Assembly: GCA_028279365.1 (NCBI GenBank) | Contig: JANQNX010000006.1 | Location: 62,001 to 126,000, forward strand | From: Gammaproteobacteria bacterium | Lineage (GTDB): Bacteria > Pseudomonadota > Gammaproteobacteria > Eutrophobiales > Eutrophobiaceae | DNA: 64,000 nt | Direction of reading: 5' to 3' | Shown here: positions 8,704 to 17,884 of the stretch, in pieces | Layout of the letters: each line of letters opens with the position of its first letter | Position numbering within the stretch: the first letter of the stretch is position 1 | Position numbers and translations under genes: made by a program | The notes under the pieces: generated by a model | Told to the model about the DNA's origin: nothing | The model's input: the letters and a program-made list of their open reading frames with translations, nothing else | The model's database searches: none

Positions 8704-10788
8704 ATGAATCCAAGTTATCATCAGCTAAACAGTAAACAGAATATCAGTATGACAAAGCAAACGGTTCGCACCATGTGTCCAATGAACTGCCACCCAACAC
8801 TCTGCGGGATGCAGGTCACGGTGGAAAACGACAACTTGCTGTCGATTAGTGGCGATCCTGAAAATCCTGATAGTAAGGGTTTTTTGTGTCTTCGCGGTAA
8901 GGCTGCGCATGAGATCATCGGTAATCAACAACGCCTGTTACATCCATTAATTCGCAACAACCGAAACACGCAAGACTGGCAAGAAATCAGTGTCGAAACA
9001 GCAATGAATCAGATCGTCAGTCAACTGACACAGCATGAGCCTGTTAGTTTTGGCATCTGGCTCGGTCATGGTGATGCAGCAACTAACTACGGTACTCGTC
9101 TTGGCGGCATGTTATCCAGACGTTTTGCTCACATGCTTGGCTGTCAGTGGTGGCATCCGGCAATGATCTGCTGGGGCCTTGCTGGATTTGGTTTTGGTCT
9201 GACAGGTTTACTTGATGTGCATACTAAAGAAGATATGTCAGCACATTCGGATCTCATCCTGCTATGGGGAGCGAATATCGTTAGCCAACCAAATACCGGC
9301 CCACACATTCGAGCCGCAAGAAAACGCGGGGCAAAAATCATCAGTATTGATATCCGAAAGTCAGAAGCTGCGGCATTAGCGGACGACAGTTACCTGATAA
9401 AACCCGGCACTGATGCGGCATTAGCCTTAGGCATGATGCATGTATTAATTAATGAATCATTAATTAATAGCGACTACATCGCTAAACATACGATTGGCTT
9501 CGAACAACTCAAGGCTCATATAGCGTCATATGATACGGAATGGGCAGCTGAGATAACGGGTCTGAACCCTGAACACATTAAACAACTGGCAAGAGAGTAT
9601 GCAACCACTCCGTTGGCAATGATCTTAATTGGCGGCAGCTCAATGCATAAAAATCAACATGGCTGGCAAGCTGCCAGGGCGATCTCGTGCTTACCAGCAT
9701 TAACAGGAAAAATCGGTATACCAGGCAGCGGGCTTGGACCACGTCATGGAGCGAAAACAACCGGACAAGAATTAAATTCAGCATTACCAGAATATGAAAA
9801 TCGCTGTCGGCATCCTATTCCAAACCAAATGGAGGCCATGCTGGAAGCACTAGAGACAGGCAGGATTAAAACACTGTTGCTCTCTGGCACCGACATGAGT
9901 TCCTCTTTCGCTGATTCGAACCGCCTAAAGCAGGGTCTAGAACAAGTCGAACTGATTATATGTCATGACTTGTTCGCTAATGACACAATCCGTGAGTATG
10001 CAGATATTGTGCTACCTGCTTCGGCCTGGCTGGAACAAATTGGTTGCAAGATGACGAATACGCATCTTTATTTTATGGAACAGGCCTTACCTGCGCCTGA
10101 CGATGCGCAAACCTTGAGTCAAATGCTACAAACTCTGGCCAATGCGCTAGGGCTTGATGATTTTTTCCCATGGTCATCTGATGAGGAGTTTATAGATGTC
10201 ATTATCAACCACCCCAGTACCGGTCACGCGACTGTTGAACAATTACGCAATGACGGTGGTATTCAAGAACTGAATATCTCACATGTAGCAAATCCTGATC
10301 ATCGGTTTCCTACCCCCTCCGGAAAAGTCGAACTGTACTCGCAACAGGCAAAAGTCATGGGGCTTCCGCCATTGCCTGTTTATCAACCGGCCGATCAACT
10401 TGAATCATTTCCGCTGCATTTTCGTCAGGGTCGAACCATTAAGCACTTTCACGCCTTCTATGACCATGGGCAGGCTTTGCCCGCGCTAAAAAAACACAAT
10501 AAGCAACCTGAACTCTGGCTGGCGATAGAAGATGCCGAACCTCGTAGTATTCAAAATGGCGATGAAATAGTCATATTCAATCATCAAGGCCGCTTTCGTG
10601 CCGAGGCTATCGTGACTGATAAAATACCTTCAGGCACAGTATGGATGAGAGATGGTTGGAGTGGTATTAATTCGCTGACTTCAAGTCAACGCTGCGTGCC
10701 TGACGCGGTGGTTGATCGGTTTGCTTTTAGTGCAGGACAAGCCGCTTATGACGCCTATGTCGATGTCGAACGTATCGAAGCCAGCTAG
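8704..10788 (+). CDS. Molybdopterin oxidoreductase, DMSO-reductase/formate dehydrogenase-like family
   Basis: A 694-residue protein with an N-terminal [4Fe-4S] site of pattern CPMNCHPTLC followed by CLRGK, then the molybdopterin domains (LWGANIVSQPNTGPH, LIGGSSMHKNQHG) and a C-terminal molydopterin-dinucleotide-binding domain. The sequence CWGLAGFG near residue 160 may supply a Cys ligand to Mo, as in formate dehydrogenase-type members, but this is inferred. No Tat signal is seen, so it is probably cytoplasmic. No iron-sulfur or membrane subunit gene adjoins it, which makes the electron partner unknown. Start could be Met1 or the internal ATG at 8749; neither has a strong RBS. Confidence 0.88.
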   Translation: MNPSYHQLNSKQNISMTKQTVRTMCPMNCHPTLCGMQVTVENDNLLSISGDPENPDSKGFLCLRGKAAHEIIGNQQRLLHPLIRNNRNTQDWQEISVETAMNQIVSQLTQHEPVSFGIWLGHGDAATNYGTRLGGMLSRRFAHMLGCQWWHPAMICWGLAGFGFGLTGLLDVHTKEDMSAHSDLILLWGANIVSQPNTGPHIRAARKRGAKIISIDIRKSEAAALADDSYLIKPGTDAALALGMMHVLINESLINSDYIAKHTIGFEQLKAHIASYDTEWAAEITGLNPEHIKQLAREYATTPLAMILIGGSSMHKNQHGWQAARAISCLPALTGKIGIPGSGLGPRHGAKTTGQELNSALPEYENRCRHPIPNQMEAMLEALETGRIKTLLLSGTDMSSSFADSNRLKQGLEQVELIICHDLFANDTIREYADIVLPASAWLEQIGCKMTNTHLYFMEQALPAPDDAQTLSQMLQTLANALGLDDFFPWSSDEEFIDVIINHPSTGHATVEQLRNDGGIQELNISHVANPDHRFPTPSGKVELYSQQAKVMGLPPLPVYQPADQLESFPLHFRQGRTIKHFHAFYDHGQALPALKKHNKQPELWLAIEDAEPRSIQNGDEIVIFNHQGRFRAEAIVTDKIPSGTVWMRDGWSGINSLTSSQRCVPDAVVDRFAFSAGQAAYDAYVDVERIEAS

Positions 10789-10792
10789 GTTT

Positions 10793-11458
10793 TTACTTGC
10801 CTTTTAAATAGCGCTCATCGCGAAAGCTGAATACCCACTCTGGCCGATAGACCACGAATATGGTTAATAAGCCACAAGTGACAAATGATTCAGAAAAACT
10901 CATCAGGTATAAAAACGGTAAATAATCATTGATTAATGTTGACCACGATTGTGCGCCATACATTCCCAGCAATAACACAGAGAGCGTTGCTATCAAACAA
11001 TAATTCAGCGCCGCACCAAAAAAAGCAGAGACATATAAATAGATATAGAAATTGTTTGGAAGAAATTTTTCCACGATGAGAAACACTGCATAGCAGACTG
11101 TCGCACCGACCAAGGCATTCAGCAAAATAGCCATACCCAGATTAACTGCCAAGCTGTTTCCCCACAGACTAATCAACACACAAACTAAACTTAGTCCCAC
11201 TATTCCGAGACGCCAACCAAACATCAAGGTAAATAACATTGTCCCCAATACGTGAACGTTTAAACCTGAATCAATCTCGGCACGCAACATCCACATCGCG
11301 GCAAGAGCAAATATCGTAACAAACCAGACATTTAGCGTACCGCTCTCATACGTCTTGCGCCAATCGATCCGAATAGCTATCAGCAGAATGAATAATGATG
11401 AAACAATAAGGCTTGAGATAACGAGCCAGTCGGGAAGAAATGCGATGGTGAAATCCAT
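10793..11458 (-). CDS. CbiM-like / ECF-type permease-related membrane protein
   Basis: A 221-residue integral membrane protein with about six hydrophobic segments. The region around residues 68-90 (HVLGTMLFTLMFGWRLGIVG) resembles CbiM-type energy-coupling-factor permeases for cobalt or nickel and the related COG3235 family of predicted membrane proteins. No ABC ATPase or CbiN/CbiQ partner is beside it, so transport and substrate are not established. Its stop lies only 4 bp from the stop of the convergent molybdopterin oxidoreductase. The next gene upstream on the same strand is 18 bp away, suggesting an operon. Confidence 0.7.
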   Translation of the reverse strand: MDFTIAFLPDWLVISSLIVSSLFILLIAIRIDWRKTYESGTLNVWFVTIFALAAMWMLRAEIDSGLNVHVLGTMLFTLMFGWRLGIVGLSLVCVLISLWGNSLAVNLGMAILLNALVGATVCYAVFLIVEKFLPNNFYIYLYVSAFFGAALNYCLIATLSVLLLGMYGAQSWSTLINDYLPFLYLMSFSESFVTCGLLTIFVVYRPEWVFSFRDERYLKGK

Positions 11459-11476
11459 ACTGCAGGATTAAACCCT

Positions 11477-12040
11477 CTAGCTGTCGTGAGTCAGTAGCCC
11501 CTGTGCTTCCTGATACGAGAGCTGATTGATACCAGACAGTATCATGGAACGCTTTAGGGAATTGCCCAAGCCAAAGGTAAGCAACCGACTATAGTAGGGT
11601 AACTGTGAGATATAACCCGGCATTGCGTCGTCGAGTGTTTCCGCGTCAGCTAGTGATTGAGTTAACTGAACGTTTTCCTTTTCTATCAATGCGATTAATT
11701 CTGGACTGTTAGCAGCAGTTTCATCGAGCTTCAGTGTCCAGGTAACGTCAGACTGCAATACGCATTCACCAATATACTGACCCGGGTGTGCTGATGACCA
11801 GTCCTCCGGGCCTTGCATGAATAATTTGAATGACCCATCAACCAGATAAAGCCAGTAAGGCTTACCTACCACCGGGCGAAAGCTAAACTGACTTTTCAGT
11901 ATGAAGAATGAAGTTAATAACTCAGCAGTAACCTGATGAATCTGTTTAGCGGGCAATAATTGACTGGCCGTACTGTTTCTTATCTCATCGAGTAACGGGG
12001 CTAGCCCTTTGCCCTGTGGGTTAGGTTTTGCTTTTTTCAT
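11477..12040 (-). CDS. Conserved hypothetical protein, DUF2452-like
   Basis: A 187-residue soluble protein beginning MKKAKPNPQGKGLAPLLDEI and containing GKPYWLYLVDGSFKLFMQGP and PGQYIGECVLQSDVTW. From memory this pattern (NPQGKGL start, a YxLYxxxG strand pair, then an 'EW' turn) resembles DUF2452 proteins of unknown function. No signal peptide or membrane segment is seen. It probably shares a transcript with the CbiM-like gene 18 bp downstream. Its function is unknown. Confidence 0.65.
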   Translation of the reverse strand: MKKAKPNPQGKGLAPLLDEIRNSTASQLLPAKQIHQVTAELLTSFFILKSQFSFRPVVGKPYWLYLVDGSFKLFMQGPEDWSSAHPGQYIGECVLQSDVTWTLKLDETAANSPELIALIEKENVQLTQSLADAETLDDAMPGYISQLPYYSRLLTFGLGNSLKRSMILSGINQLSYQEAQGLLTHDS

Positions 12041-12180
12041 ATAGCAAAAATAACACTATCAGCGTGAATAGCTTGTGAATCCATGCTCAGTGATACAAGA
12101 GTTAACCATTGTTCAAGACGAAATCACATACCGGGTAATTATTAAGGACGAAAACAATATCAATAAAGATTAAGCACTCA

Positions 12181-12843
12181 TTACCACCCAAGGACTTCGC
12201 CATTCGCATGCCAAAAGCTACCGGAGTTATCGAGTGTTAATGCGTCAATGCGGGCAATTAAATTAGTCGCTGATTCGGCTGGCGTGACATCGCCATTATT
12301 TCCGGTCAAATCAGTTTGGACAAAACCGGGATGCAAAATACCCACCGCAATACCGCGATCCCTCAGCTCATGTGAAAGCGACACACCGGCTATATTCAGT
12401 GCTGCTTTGGACATGCGATAACCGTAATAACCACCTGAGCCATTGTCAGCGATGGACCCCATACGACTGGTAATGAGTATTAATTTTGCTGAGTTGGATA
12501 AGAACGGCAATAACGCCTTTGTAACATTCAGCGGGCCTAGGGTATTCACGGCAAACTGATTGTTGATAGCTTCGACATTGAAATCATCCAGTGTCTCATT
12601 CGTCATAATACCGGCGTTGTTAATCAATAAATCGATACTGATACCATTCAGTCGTGAGGCAAGCTCGGTTAACGACGCCGGGTCACTCACTTCAATACCT
12701 GTTTCAACACGCACACCAAGTTGATCCAGTTCAGCATTTGAATTTCTGCAGGTGGCGATAACATCAAAACCTTTTTGTTTATATTGACGACACAGTTCCA
12801 AACCAATACCGCGATTTGACCCTGTCACTAATACCGTGCTCAT
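12181..12843 (-). CDS. Short-chain dehydrogenase/reductase (SDR), C-factor-like
   Basis: Classical SDR of 220 residues. The cofactor motif TGSNRGIG is at residues 7-14, NNAG follows near residue 75, and the catalytic Ser (ITSRMGS) with YGYRMSK supplies Tyr and Lys. The short length and the residues at the nucleotide pocket resemble CsgA/C-factor-type SDRs; substrate unknown. It ends in the gap before the DUF2452-like gene and starts 24 bp after cysD on the same strand, so it may be carried on the dab-cysD transcript. Confidence 0.88.
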   Translation of the reverse strand: MSTVLVTGSNRGIGLELCRQYKQKGFDVIATCRNSNAELDQLGVRVETGIEVSDPASLTELASRLNGISIDLLINNAGIMTNETLDDFNVEAINNQFAVNTLGPLNVTKALLPFLSNSAKLILITSRMGSIADNGSGGYYGYRMSKAALNIAGVSLSHELRDRGIAVGILHPGFVQTDLTGNNGDVTPAESATNLIARIDALTLDNSGSFWHANGEVLGW

Positions 12844-12867
12844 CTCAACCCTCTATTCTAACTAAGC

Positions 12868-13788
12868 TTAAAAGTAACCTTCGCGTTTCTTGCGTTCCAT
12901 CGAACCGACTTGATCTTTATCCAACATACGCCCTTCACGCTCGCTGGTTTTCGCTAGTAATAATTCCTGGATAATGTCACTCACCTGACTGGCCTGGCTT
13001 TCAACTGCACCAGTCTGTGGATAGCAACCGAGTGTGCGAAAACGAATCGGGCGCTCCTGTAAAGACGTTTTTTCCGTTTCACTTAAAAACTCCATCATAC
13101 GGTCATCATCCATCGCAAAAATCTGTCCGCTCTCATCGTCCACCCAACTCAATCTCGGAGCAGACAGATATAAAGGCACAATCTCAATATTTTCCAACAT
13201 GATGTATTGCCAAACATCCAGCTCTGTCCAGTTAGATAATGGAAATACCCTGACCGACTCGCCTTTGTTGATTTCAGCGTTATACAAGTCCCACAGTTCC
13301 GGGCGCTGGTTCTTTGGCTCCCAAATTTGATTCTTGTCACGGATAGAAAAAATACGTTCTTTGGCACGTGACTTTTCCTCGTCACGACGAGCGCCGCCAA
13401 GAGCGGCATCAAACTTATGCTGGGCAACCGCCTCCTTCAAGGCATAGGTTTTCATATGGTCATTGTACTTAACGGAGCCGGACTTGATGGGGTGTATGCC
13501 TTGCGCCAATGCTGCTTCGTTAATGTAGACCGAGAGTCGCAAATTATGCTTATCCACGATCCGGTCACGGAACTCCGCCATTTCGTGGAATTCCCAGGTG
13601 GTATCGATATGTAACAGCGTGAATGGCACATTCGCCGGCCAGAATGCTTTTCGTGCAAGATGTAGCATAACGGTAGAATCCTTGCCTATCGAATAGAACA
13701 GGCAAGGATTCTCAAACGATGCCGCCACCTCACGAATGATGTGAATCGCTTCCGCTTCCAGTGCGCGGAGATGAGTAACTGTTTTCAT
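12868..13788 (-). CDS. cysD: CysD, sulfate adenylyltransferase small subunit (no CysN nearby)
   Basis: PP-loop ATP sulfurylase subunit that forms APS from sulfate and ATP. It shows the modified P-loop [15 protein letters not shown], the segment [34 protein letters not shown] and [10 protein letters not shown], all characteristic of CysD. Length 306 is normal. The GTPase partner CysN, usually the next gene, is absent: instead the gene lies 14 bp after dabA and 24 bp before an SDR. CysN must be elsewhere, or this CysD has another job. A separate APS kinase gene occurs about 10.6 kb away at 24390-24911. Confidence 0.93.
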   Translation of the reverse strand: MKTVTHLRALEAEAIHIIREVAASFENPCLFYSIGKDSTVMLHLARKAFWPANVPFTLLHIDTTWEFHEMAEFRDRIVDKHNLRLSVYINEAALAQGIHPIKSGSVKYNDHMKTYALKEAVAQHKFDAALGGARRDEEKSRAKERIFSIRDKNQIWEPKNQRPELWDLYNAEINKGESVRVFPLSNWTELDVWQYIMLENIEIVPLYLSAPRLSWVDDESGQIFAMDDDRMMEFLSETEKTSLQERPIRFRTLGCYPQTGAVESQASQVSDIIQELLLAKTSEREGRMLDKDQVGSMERKKREGYF

Positions 13789-13802
13789 CCCGCTAGTTTA
13801 CA

Positions 13803-16250
13803 TCAAGAAACAGCCAACCATTCACCTTTTCTGTATTGTTTGATGGTATTGGCTTCCTCATCAAGTTGGAACAGATAAAGCCAGCCATTGTTGAGCAAGT
13901 CTGCCACATGCTGGTGTCGGTTGATAATGTCCGACATGGCATCGGTCGGTGCTGCGATATAGACACTCAGGCGCATCGGTTGATGTCGCCATTCGACTCC
14001 ATCATGCACTGACTGAAACGATAACCCAATACGTAAATCGCCGGCATTACCTTCAAACACACCAATGTGATCACCGACGACATTATGTAGCAGCTTGTTA
14101 CCAGAACCATACTTAAGGTTGTCTGTGACTGATGCATAGTACTGAAGATTGATCCAGTTGGTGACTACCATCGGTGCAGTCATGATCAATTCCAGTACGC
14201 CAAAGCCCTCATCATCCTGCCACTTGTAGTCGTGCAGGAATGAACGCCCTTCAAGATTGATATTCCTGGTGCGGTTACGTGGCGCAACGATAAACGCAGC
14301 GTTATTGGCCAGTCCCCATTCAGGACGGATTTGAGCCCAATCACTGGATAACTTCTGATAACTTTTCTCGATGTTATCCGAGTTGCTGTCATTAATACCC
14401 ACGCTCTCTGCACGGTTCTTCTGAGCCAGGCGTGTCGCGTCTTTTAACCAGGTCTGCCATTCTGCTTTATTTTCGACCCAATCTTGCCATTGACCTTGAT
14501 CGTTGGCGTCGTAACAAATCAGCTCGTCTGTCGTGGTGTTATGCAAGCCAGCGATAAAACGGGTATTTTCCGGAATCGCAATGCCCTTGTTATGTAATTC
14601 CTCACGCACGGCTTTATCGTTTAAAAGCTGAGCCAGTATTTTTACATTCACTTCACCGGTTTGACCGCCACAGGCACCACAATCCAGACCGGCTGCCTGC
14701 GGGTTATTGGCAGTACAACTACCGTGCCCCATTAATAACACGCGCGGCGCAAAGTTCTGGGTCAGACCTATAGCGCCTAAAATACCGGCTGCCAGATCGG
14801 CTTGTTCGGCAACGCCTAAGGTTTTACCTTCCTGGCTCAGGTGCCAATGACCATTGGTATCAATGTCATTAATACTGTGTTGTGGTTCACCTGGTGCCCA
14901 GGTGTTTTTCAACAGGTTAAATGCCTTGAACAAACCGAGCATTTCAATCAAACCAAATGCAGAGGGTGCCGCATCAATCGACTCTTTACTACTATCCAAT
15001 TCGTTAATGCTTTTTGCCTGGTCTTCCGATTGTTTGGTTGACGCAGACTGTACTGCACGGATTGCGGGCTTCAATAAGCCTGGTAGTTGTGGTCGTGTAT
15101 AAGCACTACCCAATGGCGAGTATTCAATCGGCAAACCAAAGAAACCAGCGAAACCGATAGTCTGTATTCCCGGATGCTGGGCTTCCAACGCACGACGCAT
15201 GGGTTCAGAACGAACATCAATACAGAATGCCGCCTGCAATTCCGGCTGCTGATTTTGTTCCGGCACGTCCTGCTGCAACAATTTTTCACTTAACGACTGC
15301 TGATAAGACAACTCTAATGCACGCTGCCATATCCAGCTATTTTTCTGTTGCTGCTCATGCAGACCTTGTAAGCCTTCATAAGCGTCAAACTGCTGGGTGA
15401 ATTGCGACTTCAATATCATGAAAGCGCTGGTATGTCTGTCTTGTGTGTGTTGCCACAATACCCATTCCCAGGCCATACGAATCGCTAATAGCTGCTCAAC
15501 GGCATTGTTCGGCTTTTCTGCGAAGTTATCCTGCCAGGCAATATAAGCCATCCAGGATGCCCAACCATGAACGTCCAGCAATAATGCGTAAGCATACTCA
15601 GAGAAATTCTCCGGTTGCCCCAGTTCATGGTAGAAAACCTCGAACAAGGTTTCCGGACTTTCAGGCAAGGCCTGAAACTTCTGCGCCAAACCAGACTCAC
15701 CCATCAACACTTCGATACCGCGATCCTGTTGTACAACTTCCAGCCAGGCTTTATAAATAGCTGCCTTTTCATCAACATCGCTTTGCTGCATGCGCTCCGG
15801 ATATTGAAAATACAAGCCGCAGAACTGGCTGATCTGTTGCACGATTTCATCTCGCCAGTCCATTTTCTTTTCCTGTTCCGGCAATGCATCGAGTAAGTCA
15901 CAAAAGTTAAACCACTGCTTTATTTCGGATTTCGAATCATCCAGATGTTCGAACAATTCTGCTTCAGTCACATCAGAGCCAAACTCCTCAATGGCAGCTT
16001 GCAAGTGCTCAGAGTGAATCTGCTGTTGCCATAGACTTTGATAGAAAGAGCCCGGCATTAAGCAATTCACTTTGCCCAGGGCTTGCAGCTTGGCAGACAC
16101 CTGCTCCATCGTCTGGTCACGCATCTCCCACCACGGATTGACTGCAATCGATTGATCCAGAGGCCAGGCTGGCGCAAGTCGTTTGCAAGCAGTTTCAACC
16201 TGTTCAAGGTGAATATTCATATTGGTTTGCTCTTTCATTACTGCACTCAT
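13803..16250 (-). CDS. dabA: DabA, inorganic carbon uptake catalytic subunit (UPF0753/DUF2309)
   Basis: Large cytoplasmic-side subunit of the DAB inorganic carbon accumulation complex, related to beta-carbonic anhydrases and proposed to hydrate CO2 unidirectionally using membrane energy. The four zinc/active-site residues can be read: Cys343 and Asp345 (FCIDVRSEPMRRAL), His509 (LMGHGSCTANNP) and Cys524 (GLDCGACGGQTGE). The spacings, 2 and 15 residues, equal those of Halothiobacillus DabA. At 815 residues the protein is full length. Its start overlaps the end of dabB by 4 bp, showing coupling. cysD follows after 14 bp. Confidence 0.95.
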   Translation of the reverse strand: MSAVMKEQTNMNIHLEQVETACKRLAPAWPLDQSIAVNPWWEMRDQTMEQVSAKLQALGKVNCLMPGSFYQSLWQQQIHSEHLQAAIEEFGSDVTEAELFEHLDDSKSEIKQWFNFCDLLDALPEQEKKMDWRDEIVQQISQFCGLYFQYPERMQQSDVDEKAAIYKAWLEVVQQDRGIEVLMGESGLAQKFQALPESPETLFEVFYHELGQPENFSEYAYALLLDVHGWASWMAYIAWQDNFAEKPNNAVEQLLAIRMAWEWVLWQHTQDRHTSAFMILKSQFTQQFDAYEGLQGLHEQQQKNSWIWQRALELSYQQSLSEKLLQQDVPEQNQQPELQAAFCIDVRSEPMRRALEAQHPGIQTIGFAGFFGLPIEYSPLGSAYTRPQLPGLLKPAIRAVQSASTKQSEDQAKSINELDSSKESIDAAPSAFGLIEMLGLFKAFNLLKNTWAPGEPQHSINDIDTNGHWHLSQEGKTLGVAEQADLAAGILGAIGLTQNFAPRVLLMGHGSCTANNPQAAGLDCGACGGQTGEVNVKILAQLLNDKAVREELHNKGIAIPENTRFIAGLHNTTTDELICYDANDQGQWQDWVENKAEWQTWLKDATRLAQKNRAESVGINDSNSDNIEKSYQKLSSDWAQIRPEWGLANNAAFIVAPRNRTRNINLEGRSFLHDYKWQDDEGFGVLELIMTAPMVVTNWINLQYYASVTDNLKYGSGNKLLHNVVGDHIGVFEGNAGDLRIGLSFQSVHDGVEWRHQPMRLSVYIAAPTDAMSDIINRHQHVADLLNNGWLYLFQLDEEANTIKQYRKGEWLAVS

Positions 16251-17788
16251 GACGTTGCCTCCTCAGTGTAGATCACACTTTTTCTGGACATATTGTTGAG
16301 ATGTATTGGCCACAACTGTAGTGTCACTTTGCTTGCCCATTCATCCAGATAAAAACCTGCATTCAGGGCAATAAACAGCTTCCTCGAAAAAGCGGTGTTG
16401 GGAAAATACTGCAGATAAAAGTAAGACACCATCAACGTCATAAACATCATACTGACCCAAATATCGGCAAGCATGCTGTAACTCACAGTCATTTCAGGGA
16501 TTAATAAATGCGCACCCCATTTCAATTCGGTATAGATGGTAATCATCAATGCACCGAATAGCAGGGTTCGTGTTAATGACAAACTCATTATCCGACCAAA
16601 TCGAAATGCCAACAGCGTTGAAACGGCAATGCCGATTAATAACCAGGGAGTCACTGGAGGTTGAATCTCCAGTATTGCGACTGCGGCAAAAATACCTGCG
16701 GCCGTTACTGCAATAGACGCTATCCAGGCCATGCCACTGGGTAAGGTCGCCTGGGTAAACTCGGTATGTAAATAATGATTCACTGCATTACCTGCATTAA
16801 GGAATGCATGGGCTTTGTAGCAAGAGTGCGCTACCAGGTGTAGTAACGCCAGTTCATACAGACCTAATCCACATTCGAGCAACATTAAACCCATCTGCGC
16901 AACGGTAGACCATGCCAGGCGCACCTTGATACTGATTCGCGTCATGATAACCATCGCCGCGATCAAGGTTGAAATACCGGCAACCGCCAGTACCAGCCAT
17001 TTCGCATACAGGGATTGTCCGAATAACGGTGCGAATGATAATAACAGGAAACCACCCATGTTAATGATGCCTGCATGCAGCAGTGCAGAAACCGGCGTGG
17101 GTGATTCAACCACCTGAATCAACCATCCATGCAGCGGTAACTGGGCACATTTAATTAGTGCGACTGTCGCAATCAATACAGCTGCGATTTGATGCGATAT
17201 TGTTAACTGTGATGATGTGAGTTGAAACAATATCTCACTGATGATTAATGTTTGATGTTGGTTGTAAAGAATAATAAACGCGACACCTAATAATACTTCG
17301 GCAAGTCGTGCAAAAATGAATTTTTTATGCGCAGCCAATTTTGCTCTTGGTCGGTCGGGATAGAACATTAACAGTTGGTGCAAACACAAACTGATCGATA
17401 CCCACGCCAGCCAGAATACCAGCATGTTGTTGGTGGTCACTGTCACAATGACTGACAGTACAGTCGCAACAAACCATCTCAGGAAACGCTTATCATCGAT
17501 ATCACCTTCGAGATTGCTTTTCGCATAACGCAGCACCACAAGTGCAATAAAGCTAATCAGTATCAGAATGGTAGCGTTGAGTAACGTGATATTAAATAAG
17601 CCTGACATTGGGGCTACCGACGTTGACAAAACCAGATGAACACAGCCGACGATTGCGAGCACCAAGGTCGCACTCAATAATACTTCAGAGATCGCCCAGC
17701 GTTTTTTGCTTTCGCCAAAGGCCAGTGCAATAAACGGCAGACTAATTAATGTAGGCCAAATCAGACCTGATAAATTTTGCAGTAACAT
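16247..17788 (-). CDS. dabB: DabB, proton-conducting membrane subunit of the DAB carbon transporter
   Basis: Polytopic protein of 513 residues in the NuoL/MrpA antiporter superfamily. It has many hydrophobic helices and the family segment PLHGWLIQVVESPTPVSALL followed by HAGIINMGGF. It lacks the long C-terminal lateral helix of NuoL. Together with the overlapping dabA it forms the DAB pair that couples cation flow to CO2 hydration. It is the first gene of the minus-strand unit and is divergent from a LysR gene across a 96-bp AT-rich gap that should hold both promoters. Confidence 0.93.
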   Translation of the reverse strand: MLLQNLSGLIWPTLISLPFIALAFGESKKRWAISEVLLSATLVLAIVGCVHLVLSTSVAPMSGLFNITLLNATILILISFIALVVLRYAKSNLEGDIDDKRFLRWFVATVLSVIVTVTTNNMLVFWLAWVSISLCLHQLLMFYPDRPRAKLAAHKKFIFARLAEVLLGVAFIILYNQHQTLIISEILFQLTSSQLTISHQIAAVLIATVALIKCAQLPLHGWLIQVVESPTPVSALLHAGIINMGGFLLLSFAPLFGQSLYAKWLVLAVAGISTLIAAMVIMTRISIKVRLAWSTVAQMGLMLLECGLGLYELALLHLVAHSCYKAHAFLNAGNAVNHYLHTEFTQATLPSGMAWIASIAVTAAGIFAAVAILEIQPPVTPWLLIGIAVSTLLAFRFGRIMSLSLTRTLLFGALMITIYTELKWGAHLLIPEMTVSYSMLADIWVSMMFMTLMVSYFYLQYFPNTAFSRKLFIALNAGFYLDEWASKVTLQLWPIHLNNMSRKSVIYTEEATS

Positions 17789-17884
17789 GACTACCTCCCA
17801 AAGGTTGTGTGAGGTGTATATTAGGGATGCAAATAATTAAGTAAAATATATTATAAATAATAAATCGTTCTATAATAAAGAACT

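Noticed and set aside
12868-13788. PAPS reductase (CysH), also a PP-loop protein
   Set aside because: The SIGKDS loop, the 306-residue length and the REPxxE-like segment [17 protein letters not shown] fit CysD; the CysH C-terminal ECG-H motif is lacking.
15443-15760. Open frames on the plus strand opposite dabA
   Set aside because: They lie entirely within a well-supported gene, have no signal of coding and no RBS; they are antisense shadows.
16247-17788. NuoL-like subunit of complex I or Mrp antiporter
   Set aside because: It overlaps dabA by 4 bp, is shorter than NuoL, and no other nuo or mrp gene is nearby; DabB explains it better.
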